The position numbers and the translations under genes are program-made. A DNA stretch of 64,000 nucleotides, taken from positions 1-64,000 of the forward strand of contig JAEUKK010000039.1 of assembly GCA_016792625.1 (NCBI GenBank), read 5' to 3'. Positions 33,523 through 41,870 of this stretch are shown in pieces; position 1 is the stretch's first letter, and each line of letters begins with the position of its first letter. This stretch comes from Deltaproteobacteria bacterium. Lineage in GTDB: Bacteria; Myxococcota_A; UBA796; UBA2385. The notes beneath the pieces were generated by a model. The model did no database searches. It saw nothing but the letters and a program-made list of their open reading frames with translations, and was not told the origin of the DNA.

Positions 33523-34869
33523 TCAGCCCGCCCGCCGCGCGGGGGGCCCTGGCCGCCAGCTCAGCTCGATCACCCGGGGCAGCCAGCCGAGGCCGCCCAC
33601 GCCGCCGACCCCCGCGCCGACCCGCACGCGCAGGGCGTCGCGGTCCCACTGGTAGGCCAGGGCCGCCGAGGCGGTCTGGCGCAGCGCGTCGGCCCCCGTC
33701 GCGGTCTGGGGCAGCGCCGACCGCACCTCGCCCGGAACATCGATCAGACGGGCGTAGCCGACGGCGACCAGCGCGGCGCGGCCGTCGACGTGGAGCTGGG
33801 GCGCGCCCCCGGCCAGCAGCATCACTTGGTGGCGCGGCCCGAGGTGCACGCCCAGGCCGAGCTGGACGGTGGTGGCCGCCGCGGCGAGGCGCGCGTCGAT
33901 GCTCGGGTCGACCAGCGCCGCGCTCGCCCCTTCGCGCTGGCGCTCGATCTCGCGGGAGATCCGCCGGCTGACCTCACCCTCGCTGACCGTGAGGCGACCG
34001 AGCAGGCTGCCGTCGGCGGGCAAGCCCTGGACCGAGAGCCCGCCCCGGGCGACCTCGAGGCCAAGCTCGACCGGGCCCGGCGGCCGGACCGACACGGCGC
34101 CCCCGAGCTGCTGCCCACGCACGACCAGGCCCGGAGCAGACCAGAGGCCCGCGCCGCGGAGGGAGAGGTCGACCGCCGGGCGGTCGACGAGCTGAATCGC
34201 GCCCCAGAGCGGATAGACGCCGAGGGCCAGCGCACCTGCGGCCGTGCCCACCTCGACCCGGGGCAGCAGGCCGACCGCCTGCAGCCCCGGCCCCACCCGC
34301 GCCTCGCCCCAGCGCAAGGCCACCGCGTTGTAGACCTCGGGCACCGCATCGGCGCGCGCGCCCGGCCCGGCCCCCCGTGGGGCGCGGTCCACCCGTGGAG
34401 GGCGCCCCGCAGCGGTCGGCGGCGCTGGCGGGCGGGGTGGAGGAGCGGCCGGCGCCGCGGCCCCGGAGGGCGGGGTCGGCGCAGCGGCCAGGGTCGGAGC
34501 GACCGGCGCGGCCGGGCGGCCCGCAACGGGGCGGAGCGCAGGCGCCATCGCCGCGACATCGTCGACCAGCAGAGGATCGGCGACGACCGGCAACGGCGGA
34601 CCGACCCGGGGTGGCGCCGGGGCGGGGGCCGGCGCGACCGGCGTCGGCGCGGGCGGCGCGGCGGGCGTGATCGGCGCGGCGGGCGGGACGACCACAAGAA
34701 CAGGCGCCGGCGCCGGGGGGCCCGCAGGAATCGGCGCGACCGGCGCGACCGAGGGGACCGGCGCCGGGTCGTCGGCGGCCGCGCGCGACGAAGCCAAAAG
34801 GCCCAGCAGCGCGCAGCTGGCGCCAATCCAGCGCAGCGGAGTGTGCAGCGAGGGGGGCAGCCGCGTCAT
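33523..34869 (-). CDS. Probable outer-membrane barrel protein with Pro/Ala-rich N-terminus
   Basis: 448 aa. Signal peptide cut after about residue 32 (SSRAAADD), then about 150 residues of Pro/Ala-rich, likely disordered sequence. From about residue 180 come alternating short amphipathic strands (VGLLPRVEVGTAAGALALGVYPLW, VELGLEVARGG, VQLGLGVHLGP), ending ELSWRPG. This looks like a transmembrane beta barrel with a periplasmic Pro-rich extension. It is next to a second barrel gene in the same orientation. No family recognised. Confidence 0.65.
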   Translation of the reverse strand: MTRLPPSLHTPLRWIGASCALLGLLASSRAAADDPAPVPSVAPVAPIPAGPPAPAPVLVVVPPAAPITPAAPPAPTPVAPAPAPAPPRVGPPLPVVADPLLVDDVAAMAPALRPVAGRPAAPVAPTLAAAPTPPSGAAAPAAPPPRPPAPPTAAGRPPRVDRAPRGAGPGARADAVPEVYNAVALRWGEARVGPGLQAVGLLPRVEVGTAAGALALGVYPLWGAIQLVDRPAVDLSLRGAGLWSAPGLVVRGQQLGGAVSVRPPGPVELGLEVARGGLSVQGLPADGSLLGRLTVSEGEVSRRISREIERQREGASAALVDPSIDARLAAAATTVQLGLGVHLGPRHQVMLLAGGAPQLHVDGRAALVAVGYARLIDVPGEVRSALPQTATGADALRQTASAALAYQWDRDALRVRVGAGVGGVGGLGWLPRVIELSWRPGPPARRAG

Positions 34870-34984
34870 CGCCCCAGCCTACCAGAGCGGAGGGCCGTGG
34901 CGCCCACCCCGGTCGCATCGGGGGCGACGTCAGGCGCGCCATTCTGACCACCAACGACCGGGCCCCAGGGTCGGTGCAGGGGGC

Positions 34985-36076
34985 TCAGCCGCGGGGCGCC
35001 TCGGGCGCGGCGCGCTGGGTGGCGCCTTGTAGGGCGTCGCGCCGGTTCTCGCGCCAAGTGGCCCGCATGCGGCGCTCGCTCGACCGGGTCGGGCCGCCGA
35101 GGCGCCAGGCCAGCTCGGTCGACTGGAGCAGCCAGGCGCCCGGCACCGAGCTGACGCCGCCGCCCACCCGCAGATCGGCCCGCTTCCAGGAGAATTGCCA
35201 GGCGAGGCTGGCCACATAGCTGTCGCGCAGCGGCGTCGCGCTGGAGCCGGCCAGCGCCTTGTCGAGGTTCATCAACGGCGGGAGCTGCTCTTCCGACACA
35301 TCGGAGTCGACGTCGCTCCAGACCATGCCCGAGGCCTGCAGCACGAGGCTGTCGCGGCGGTTGAGGCGCAGGTCCGTGGCGACCTTCATGGTCACCGAGC
35401 GGGCGGCGACGTCGAGCGGCGCGCCGCCGACCACGCCCGAGACCTGCTCTTGGTAGTTGGCCAGGTCGGGCGCCACGAGGCCGAGCAGCAGCGGCGGATC
35501 GCTGAGGTCGGGCAGGCCGGTGGCCGAGAAGAGATTGAACTGACCGCCGACGTGCAGCGACCAGGGCGCGGTGAGCCGCACCGAGCTCATCGCGCCCGCG
35601 CCCAGCTGCCGGCCGGAGAATTCGCCGATGGCGAGGCGGTAGGCCTGCCCGCCGAGCGCGAGGTCGACCGGCCCGACGCGGACGAGGTTGACCTTGGCGG
35701 CGCCGTTCACGATGCCTAGCGCGTAGAGCGGCGGCGAGACCGAGAGGTGCGTGCGGGGCAGGGCGCCGACCCCCACGCTGCCCAGGCCGATGCGCCACTC
35801 GCCGAGCTCGAGGGTGTAGGCGGTGAAGTCGGTGCTGCCGTAGGGGTTTTGGTCGAGCTGGCTGCGCTTGGGCTCAAGCCAGTCGAGCTGGCGGGCGCCG
35901 ATGGGGGCCGGGGCGGTCGCCGCGGAGAGCGCCTCGGGCGGGAGGGCGGGCGGCGTCTCCGCCTCGGCCGCGGGGGCCGCGTCCACGGCGGATGGCTCCC
36001 CCTCCTCCGCGAGAGCAGCGACAGGGAGAAGCATCTGGAGCGCGCACAGCGCCCCGACGGTGCAACGTGGGCTCAT
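34985..36076 (-). CDS. Probable outer-membrane beta-barrel protein, 363 aa
   Basis: Signal peptide (MSPRCTVGALCALQMLLPVAALA), a short acidic linker, then repeated amphipathic beta strands (YTLELGEWRIGLGSVGVGAL, KVNLVRVGPVDLALGGQAYRL, WSLHVGGQFNLF, SYVASLAWQFSW, DLRVGGGVS). The C-terminus has a basic tail after the last strands, unusual for a barrel ending in an aromatic. The ATG follows GGAGG. 115 bases upstream of the other barrel gene; the pair may share a promoter. Function unknown. Confidence 0.65.
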   Translation of the reverse strand: MSPRCTVGALCALQMLLPVAALAEEGEPSAVDAAPAAEAETPPALPPEALSAATAPAPIGARQLDWLEPKRSQLDQNPYGSTDFTAYTLELGEWRIGLGSVGVGALPRTHLSVSPPLYALGIVNGAAKVNLVRVGPVDLALGGQAYRLAIGEFSGRQLGAGAMSSVRLTAPWSLHVGGQFNLFSATGLPDLSDPPLLLGLVAPDLANYQEQVSGVVGGAPLDVAARSVTMKVATDLRLNRRDSLVLQASGMVWSDVDSDVSEEQLPPLMNLDKALAGSSATPLRDSYVASLAWQFSWKRADLRVGGGVSSVPGAWLLQSTELAWRLGGPTRSSERRMRATWRENRRDALQGATQRAAPEAPRG

Positions 36077-36177
36077 CGGACCTCCGGCGGCGGCCCCAGC
36101 TGGGCCACCCTCCTCCGTCCGAACGGATCGGCCGCGGTCGGGCTTGACCCAGGACCGCGGTGAATCGGCCGCCCTGC

Positions 36178-37185
36178 TCAGGTCGCGGGCGCGCGCCCGA
36201 TGATCGTCTGGTGGCCCGCCACGCCGAAGACGCGCGTCCAGAAGGCGACGGGCACCTCGACCGACCAGAACAGCAGGTGCAGGTGCAGGCCGACGATGAG
36301 CTCGACGAGGCGCCGCCCGGGGCTGGGCTTGTGGGCCTTCGGGCCGATGAGGGTGCCCAGCCAGAGCGCGACCGAGGTCACGAGCTCGATGGGGAAGAGC
36401 ATCGTCTGGTGGTGCACGGGCTCGAAGCCCGCGGCGCGCAGCGTGGCCTTGAGCGTGTCGGGCGAGAAGTGCACGAGGTGCTGGGGGCAGAGCAGCGGCA
36501 TCCACCACCGGCCCAGCGCCGCCCGCCAGAGGCTGCGCCAGTTGGGCACCTCGACCACGACCAGCCCGCCGGGCTTGAGCACCCGCCGCGCGGCCGCCAA
36601 GGTGCGCACCGGGTCGGGGTCGTGCTCGAGGCACTCAAAGAAGGTGACCACGCTCACGCTCTGCGCGGGGAGCGCGTCGTCGATGAGGCGGCCGGCGGTG
36701 TAGGCGGCCGGCGCGCCGCCCCGGGCGCGGGCGAGGCGGATGCTGCCTTCGTCCAGGTCAATGCCCGAGACCTGGCAAGAGGCCGCGGCGTGGGCGGTGT
36801 CCAAAAAGAAGCCCTGGCTGCAGCCCACATCAAGCAAGTGGTCGCTTGCGCCGAGCTTCTGCACCTTCTCGATGGTCACGAGGCGGTAGCGGTTCAGCAG
36901 CCGCCCAAAGAAGCCGGTGTAGAAGCCGGCCATGTCAACCGCATCGGTGCCTTCACCGCCCGCCGAGTAGGCGCCCGCATAATAAAAACCCAGCCCCTCG
37001 GCGGTGGGCCGGGGCCGGGTCATCACCAGACCGCAGGCGCGGCAGCGGGCGAGCTGAAAGCTGCCCGGCTTACGCCAGACGAGGTCACGCACCCCTTCGA
37101 GTACGACGTCGAAGTCGACCCCGCTGCAGAGCAAGCACGGCGGCGCTTCGAGGGGCACCGGGGCGGCAGACGACGCGAGGTCCAT
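36178..37185 (-). CDS. SAM-dependent methyltransferase with N-terminal zinc-binding motif
   Basis: 335 aa. The N-terminus has two Cys pairs (Cys17/Cys20 in PCLLC and Cys48/Cys51 in CRAC), a zinc ribbon like that of many class I methyltransferases for sugars or secondary metabolites. The Rossmann part shows motif I LLDVGCSQGFF (about residues 112-122), an acidic loop GIDLDEGS, and FFECLEHDPDP with LKPGGLVVVEVP. The C-terminal 60 residues include hydrophobic stretches that may bind membrane. Acceptor unknown. TGGAG precedes the ATG. Adjacent to the sigma factor gene, 47 bases after its stop. Confidence 0.85.
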   Translation of the reverse strand: MDLASSAAPVPLEAPPCLLCSGVDFDVVLEGVRDLVWRKPGSFQLARCRACGLVMTRPRPTAEGLGFYYAGAYSAGGEGTDAVDMAGFYTGFFGRLLNRYRLVTIEKVQKLGASDHLLDVGCSQGFFLDTAHAAASCQVSGIDLDEGSIRLARARGGAPAAYTAGRLIDDALPAQSVSVVTFFECLEHDPDPVRTLAAARRVLKPGGLVVVEVPNWRSLWRAALGRWWMPLLCPQHLVHFSPDTLKATLRAAGFEPVHHQTMLFPIELVTSVALWLGTLIGPKAHKPSPGRRLVELIVGLHLHLLFWSVEVPVAFWTRVFGVAGHQTIIGRAPAT

Positions 37186-37232
37186 GGCAGCTCCACGGGG
37201 GCGTCTATCCGTGGGCAGCCCGGCGCGGCGGC

Positions 37233-37967
37233 TCAGCCGGTGAGGGTGCGCAGGCGGTACTGCAGGCGCTTGACGCCCTGGCCGCGCAGCTGGCAGGCGC
37301 GGGACTCGGTGACGCCGAGCCGGGTGCCGATCTCGCGCAGGGTCATCCCCTGCATGTAGTAGAGGGTCACCGCGATGCGCTCCTTCGAGGGGAGGCACTC
37401 GACCGCATGCGCGACCTCGTGGCGCATCTCTTTGTCGAAGAGGATGTCAGCGGCGTCATCCTCGTGGCGGGACACGGTCTCGACCAGGGGGGTGCTGCCA
37501 TCCTCGTTGGCCGACACATCGAGCGAGATGAGGCGGCTGATGCGGCTGTCCTTGACCAGGGAATCGTACTGGGCCTCGGTGGTGCCCAGGCGGTCCATCA
37601 TCTCGTCGCGGGCGGGCTCGCGGCCGAGCTCTTGGGTGAGGCTGGTGCGGCACTGCTCGAGCTTGTTGAACTTCCGGCGGACCGAGCGCGGCACCCAGTC
37701 ATCGCTGCGGAGGCTGTCGACCATCGCGCCCTGGATGCGGATCTCGGCGTAGGACTTGAACGGCACCCCACGGGTCTCGTCGAAGCGGTCGATGGCGTCG
37801 ATGAGGCCGATGACGCCGACATTCACCAGCTCGTCCACGTCCACCGAGGGGGGGAGGCGGCGCACCATCCGGCCGGCGATCATGCGGACCAGCGGATAAT
37901 ACTTGAGGATGATGTCCTGGCGGGAGGATGGGCTGACGGCTGGGGCGGAGGCGAGGGCGGCGGTCAT
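37233..37967 (-). CDS. FliA/WhiG-type alternative sigma factor
   Basis: 244 aa. Sigma-28 group: region 2 (IILKYYPLVRMIAGRM, then GVIGLIDAIDRFD and FKSYAEIRIQGAMVDSLR with the DW motif DDWVPRSVRRK), region 3 and region 4 with helix-turn-helix MTLREIGTRLGVTESRACQL. These match FliA closely in length and motifs. It directs RNA polymerase to flagellar or other specialised promoters. No flagellar gene is nearby, so its regulon is open. GAGAGGA lies before the ATG. Confidence 0.93.
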   Translation of the reverse strand: MTAALASAPAVSPSSRQDIILKYYPLVRMIAGRMVRRLPPSVDVDELVNVGVIGLIDAIDRFDETRGVPFKSYAEIRIQGAMVDSLRSDDWVPRSVRRKFNKLEQCRTSLTQELGREPARDEMMDRLGTTEAQYDSLVKDSRISRLISLDVSANEDGSTPLVETVSRHEDDAADILFDKEMRHEVAHAVECLPSKERIAVTLYYMQGMTLREIGTRLGVTESRACQLRGQGVKRLQYRLRTLTG

Positions 37968-38507
37968 GGGTTCCTCTCTGCGGCATCGGGTGGGGGTGTC
38001 GTCCCCCTTGATGCAACCTCCATGCCAAGTCGCCTCAAGCCCGCCCGGCTCGAAAAGGCGCTGATTTCGCGGGCCCCGCCCGCCCACATCCGCCGGGAAG
38101 CGTGTCCTCCGCCATACGGCGTATCGTGAGGGATACGCGGAGCGGCTTCGGTATCTGCCGGGGCACGGGCCCCAGCCCGCCGGGCAGCTCGTGGGCAAGA
38201 CCGCAGAGGAGGGCCCTCTGCGCGAGGCCCCCTGCCCAGGCGCGCGGCCCGGCCCCGAATTGGGATCAGGTGCAGCACGGCGGCGCGGCCAGCGGGGCCG
38301 GCGCGCTGCGGGTCACGCGCGCGGCGGTGAGCGGCGCGCGCAGCCAAACAAGAGGAGCGGCGCGGCCCGTACCCGCCCCCCCGCGCATCACTGGGCAGGG
38401 GAGGCCGGCGAGGGGCGCGCGCCGCTCAGGTCTGGAGGAGCGACCTCGCGCGCCGGAGGCGCACAGGGCCGAGGGCGCCGCCGGGTCGAGCAGCGGCGGC
38501 CCCGCGC
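37968..38507. other. Intergenic region upstream of the sigma factor gene
   Basis: About 540 bases without a supported gene. The part next to the sigma gene is ordinary promoter-like DNA with the inverted repeats annotated separately; from about 38210 to 38500 it is extremely GC-rich with many short inverted blocks and CGCGCG runs, similar in character to the A/B elements but without a clear match to them. It ends at the stop of the DGT-repeat lipoprotein gene. Confidence 0.5.
38114..38138. promoter_or_regulatory. Overlapping inverted repeats upstream of the sigma factor gene
   Basis: ATACGGCGTAT (38114-38124) is a perfect palindrome around a central G. It overlaps a second inverted repeat with arms GCGTATC (38119-38125) and GATACGC (38132-38138), six bases apart. 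Three half-sites of the type GTAT(C)/(G)ATAC thus alternate over 25 bases. The site lies about 150 bases upstream of the sigma factor start, a reasonable place for an operator. Confidence 0.4.
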
Positions 38508-39527
38508 TCAGCTGGCGGTGGTCAGGCGCACCCAGGCGGCGCCGTTGCAGCCGCTGACCGCCGGCTCTGCGGCAGCGGGGGGCGGCGCGCCGAAGGCGGC
38601 GCCCTCGTCAGCGGCCGTCGAGGCGGTGTGGCACATGTAGAGGTCGCCCGCGGTGTCGACGGTCCAGTCGAAGCGGCTCCACAGGCCGCCGCCGCTGGGG
38701 TTGCTGGCCATGTTCTGGGCGATGGCGAAGTTGGCGCTGTTCTCGATGGTGGTCAAGCGGAAGCTGTAGCTGCTGTCGATGACCCACTCGGTGGCGCGGA
38801 TGTCGTGCACCGAGCCGTCGCTTCCATCGTACAGGCCAGCGATCTCGATGCTCGGCGGCGGCGCGGCCGGGATGAGGCCGATCCAGGCCATGCCGTTGCA
38901 GCCGTTGATCAGGTCGGCGCCGTCGGCCGGGGTCAGGGCCAGGGCCTCGGCCTCGGTCGCCGCCGCGCCGGCGGTCAAGCAGAAGAACTTGTTGTCGGCG
39001 TCATCCTTGGTCCAGTCGAAGCGGGACCAGAGGCCCGGGTTGAAGGCCGAGGCCGGATCGTTCTGGCCGACCGCGTAGCGGACCGCGTTGTCGAAGGTGC
39101 TCAGGTTCACGACCTGGCTGCCCAAGTAGGAGCTCCAGGTCGTGTTCGAGATGCTGTGGTCGCCGCCTGCCGAGTCGGCCCAGTTGCCGTTGAGGGCGAA
39201 GTCCTCACCCGGGCCGCCATCGGTGCCGCCGTCGGTCCCATCGGTGCCGTCGGTACCATCCGTCCCGTCGGTGCCATCCGTGCCGTCGGTACCGTCCGTG
39301 CCATCCGCGCCATCCGTGCCGTCGGTTCCATCCGTGCCATCGGTTCCATCCGTGCCGTCGGCGCCATCCGTGCCATCGGCACCATCCGCGCCGTCGGCGC
39401 CATCCGCGCCGTCGGCCCCATCAGCCGCGCCCCCATCAGCGCCGCCGGAGTCACCCCCGCCCGCCTTTTCGTCAGAGCAGGCCACAAGGAGGCTGAGGGA
39501 CAAGGGGAGCAGCAAGCGGAGATGCAT
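38508..39527 (-). CDS. Lipoprotein with DGT/DGA repeat and a duplicated C-terminal domain
   Basis: 339 aa. Lipobox LLVAC (Cys17), a Gly-rich linker, about 70 residues of DGA/DGT tripeptide repeats (about residues 34-105), and two homologous domains of about 100 residues. Domain 1 has SISNTTW, FDNAVRYAVGQ, GLWSRFDWTKDDADNKFFCL and GCNGMAWIGL. Domain 2 has DIRATEW, IENSANFAIAQ, GLWSRFDWTVDTAGDLYMC and GCNGAAWVRL. The repeat is a likely calcium-binding or extended spacer that displays the domains away from the membrane. It lies 81 bases after the SWIM gene of the MoxR-vWA operon and could be its last gene. GGAGG precedes the ATG. Confidence 0.85.
   Translation of the reverse strand: MHLRLLLPLSLSLLVACSDEKAGGGDSGGADGGAADGADGADGADGADGADGTDGADGTDGTDGTDGTDGTDGADGTDGTDGTDGTDGTDGTDGTDGTDGGTDGGPGEDFALNGNWADSAGGDHSISNTTWSSYLGSQVVNLSTFDNAVRYAVGQNDPASAFNPGLWSRFDWTKDDADNKFFCLTAGAAATEAEALALTPADGADLINGCNGMAWIGLIPAAPPPSIEIAGLYDGSDGSVHDIRATEWVIDSSYSFRLTTIENSANFAIAQNMASNPSGGGLWSRFDWTVDTAGDLYMCHTASTAADEGAAFGAPPPAAAEPAVSGCNGAAWVRLTTAS
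39215..39428 (-). repeat. In-gene 9-bp-type repeat encoding (DGT/DGA)n
   Basis: About 24 tandem copies of a degenerate 9-bp unit (plus strand approximates GTCGGTACC / GTGCCATCC) encode the DGT/DGA tract of the lipoprotein. Third positions vary, so the repeat is kept at protein level. Such tracts can change length by slippage. Confidence 0.8.
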
Positions 39528-39608
39528 CGGGTCCTCCGGAGGAGCGCCAGCGGCGCCCGCGGGTGTGGGGAGCAGGGTGCCGCGCACTATACACGCCCAG
39601 CGCGCCCC

Positions 39609-41870
39609 TCAGGGCGTCGACCAGCGCGATGCCTCAAGGTCCAACCGGCAAGCGCGCTCGACGATGAGCAGCCGCAGCAGCGCCGCCCGCATGGGCTCGG
39701 CTGCGCCGGGGACGAAGCGCGCCGAGAGCACGCCGCCCAGCGCCGCGGCCGCGGTGCCGAGGCCGAGCCCGCCGAGCGCGGCGCGCTCCCGCCCGAGCGT
39801 GCCCACCGCGGCGGCGGGCAGGCCCAGTCGACCGCTGAGGACCAGCGCCTGGGCCCGGAGCCGCAGCGGCTCGAGGGGGTCAGCGGCCGGCTCATCGAGC
39901 GGCGGTGTCTGGACCGCGGGGCGCTCAATCCCGAGCATTCCGGCCTGCAGCGCGTCAAAGGCGACGTTGCAGCGCCCATCCCAGGCCGCGGGCAAGGCGA
40001 GGGCGGCGCCCTCATCGGCGGCGAGTGCGAGCAGTCGCAGCGTCGGCATCAGCCCGGGGAGGGCCCGGCCGATCAAGAGGAGGGGGTGCGGCGGCGCGCG
40101 GACCAACATGCGCAGGTTGTCGAGGCCCACCGCGCCCGCGCCCTCGGGCGGGAGCAGGCGCAGGCGGACCCCGCCGGCCAGCTCGGCGTGCACGGCGTCG
40201 CCATCGGTGCCCACCACGCGCCCGCGCAGGAAGAGCAGCGGCTCGGCCTCGTCCTCGGCGCGGGACTGGCGCAGCTGCACATCGGCAGGCACATCAAAAC
40301 GACCGCCCGCGGGCCCTTCCCGCCACGACGCGCCCCCCGCGCGGACCGCAGAGCTCCCGCGCCCGCTGCTCACCCGACCGTCATCAGAGAGGCTGGCGTC
40401 CCGCACGAAGACCCCGGCCCGGCAGAGCTCTTGGTGGCTCATGCTCAGGCCTTCCAGCAGCACCGCCATGCCGTAGGTGCGCCGGATGCGGTCGGGCCGC
40501 CCCGGCCGGACGTCGCCTGAGCGGATGAGCCGGCCATCCCGGGTGACCATCCAGCTGACCACGCCGTTCTCGGCGGTCTCCCCATCGCCGGTGTAGACGG
40601 GCTCGCAGAACAGGCCGGTCAAGCGGAGCTGCCCGGCCGGGCGGTAGGCCCGCCTGCCCTCGCCCACCCAGCCCGGCGCTGCGCCGCGGCGCTCGAGCTC
40701 GTGGGCGGTGAGCAGCAGCTCGGTCATCAGCTCGAGCACGGCGGCCGCCGGAGGCCGCCCCTTGCGCAGCGCGCCGCCGGCCCGGAGCACCGCCGCGCCC
40801 GCACGGGAGAGCCGGTAGAGGCCCTCGACCCGTGCGGCGTAGATGGCCCGGCGAAGCGCGGCGATGGTGCCGTCCGAGGCGCCGAGCAGCCCCTCGGCCA
40901 GCAGCGGCTCGACCGCGGCCTGCAGACGCGCGACCACCCGAGCGGCAGACGCGGAGAGCGGCGGATCGGCCGCCAGGGGGGCAGCGTCCGCGGCGGACAC
41001 CGGCGCCACCGCCGCGACGGGCAGCACCGGCGCAGGATCGAGCGGCGCAGCATCGACCGGCGCAAGATCAACCGGCGCAGCATCGCCCGACCGCTGGTCG
41101 GCCGGCGCGGGCCCAGCGGGTGCGAGCCCACCGGCGGGGCTGGCCCCCTCGGCGGGGAGGCAGCTGAGCGCGGCGAGCACGTGCAGGCAGCGCGGGCCGA
41201 GCGCACAGCTGCAGCGGAGCTGCTCGACCTCGGCGATGAGGCCGTCCCCGGTGCGCAGCTCGACCACCTCACCGCCGTCGGTGGTGACCTGGGCGCCGGT
41301 GGGCCCGAGAGACCACGCCCAGGCCTCGGCCAGGGAGGGCTCCGCATCAAGGCGCCGCGCGGCGCGCGAGGGCACCAGGGCCCGGAGCGCGTCAATGACG
41401 CCGGCACGCACCGCAGGGCGGCTGGGCACGAGGGCGGGCGAAGCGGAGGCAGCCGTGCCCACAGCGCCCACAGCGCCCACAGCGCCCACAGCGCCCACAG
41501 TGGACGCGGTGGCGGTGGAGCTCGCCGGTGCCGGCGGAGGGGGAGCGGCCCGCTGCGCGGCCGTCGGGGCGGCCCCTGCCGGAGCCGCGCCGGTGCCAGC
41601 CGGGAGCGCCCGGGCGACGGCCAGGACGTGCAGACACCGCGGCCCGATGGGGCAGGTGCAGCGCAGCTGGCTCGGGGAGGTCAGCGCGCCGTTCACCTCG
41701 TCCAAGGTTACGATCTCGCCGCCGTCGGTCTCGACGGTCGGCGGTGCGCCCGGCCGCCAGGCCCAGGTCTCGGCGAGGGCAGGCTCAAGATCGACCCGCT
41801 TCTGCGCGCGCGGCGGGACACCTTCGCGGAGGGCCACCAGCAGCTCAGGCGAGAGGGTGGGGCGGCTCAT
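39609..41870 (-). CDS. SWIM zinc-finger protein with two SWIM modules
   Basis: 753 aa. Two copies of a module of about 80 residues: VPPRAQKRVDLEPALAETWAW ... LRCTCPIGPRCLH (SWIM ligands Cys71, Cys73, Cys79, His81) and VPSRAARRLDAEPSLAEAWAW ... LRCSCALGPRCLH (Cys220, Cys222, Cys228, His230). Ala/Val/Gly- and Pro-rich linkers separate them from a C-terminal region of about 440 residues, mixed helical and beta, without a recognised family. SWIM fingers bind DNA or proteins. The start overlaps the DUF5682-vWA gene by four bases, so it is translationally coupled to it. Last gene of the core operon. Confidence 0.88.
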   Translation of the reverse strand: MSRPTLSPELLVALREGVPPRAQKRVDLEPALAETWAWRPGAPPTVETDGGEIVTLDEVNGALTSPSQLRCTCPIGPRCLHVLAVARALPAGTGAAPAGAAPTAAQRAAPPPPAPASSTATASTVGAVGAVGAVGAVGTAASASPALVPSRPAVRAGVIDALRALVPSRAARRLDAEPSLAEAWAWSLGPTGAQVTTDGGEVVELRTGDGLIAEVEQLRCSCALGPRCLHVLAALSCLPAEGASPAGGLAPAGPAPADQRSGDAAPVDLAPVDAAPLDPAPVLPVAAVAPVSAADAAPLAADPPLSASAARVVARLQAAVEPLLAEGLLGASDGTIAALRRAIYAARVEGLYRLSRAGAAVLRAGGALRKGRPPAAAVLELMTELLLTAHELERRGAAPGWVGEGRRAYRPAGQLRLTGLFCEPVYTGDGETAENGVVSWMVTRDGRLIRSGDVRPGRPDRIRRTYGMAVLLEGLSMSHQELCRAGVFVRDASLSDDGRVSSGRGSSAVRAGGASWREGPAGGRFDVPADVQLRQSRAEDEAEPLLFLRGRVVGTDGDAVHAELAGGVRLRLLPPEGAGAVGLDNLRMLVRAPPHPLLLIGRALPGLMPTLRLLALAADEGAALALPAAWDGRCNVAFDALQAGMLGIERPAVQTPPLDEPAADPLEPLRLRAQALVLSGRLGLPAAAVGTLGRERAALGGLGLGTAAAALGGVLSARFVPGAAEPMRAALLRLLIVERACRLDLEASRWSTP
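41460..41501 (-). repeat. 9-bp tandem repeat within the SWIM gene
   Basis: Four to five copies of CAGCGCCCA in a row encode the GAV-type repeat in the linker between the two SWIM modules. Perfect copies make slippage-driven length change likely. Confidence 0.75.

Noticed and set aside
34930..34984. Possible terminator between the two barrel genes
   Set aside because: No stable hairpin followed by a T-run could be found; the genes may be co-transcribed.
39226..39420. CRISPR-like regular repeats near 39.3 kb
   Set aside because: The 9-bp period is in frame and encodes DGT/DGA; no spacers or cas genes are present.
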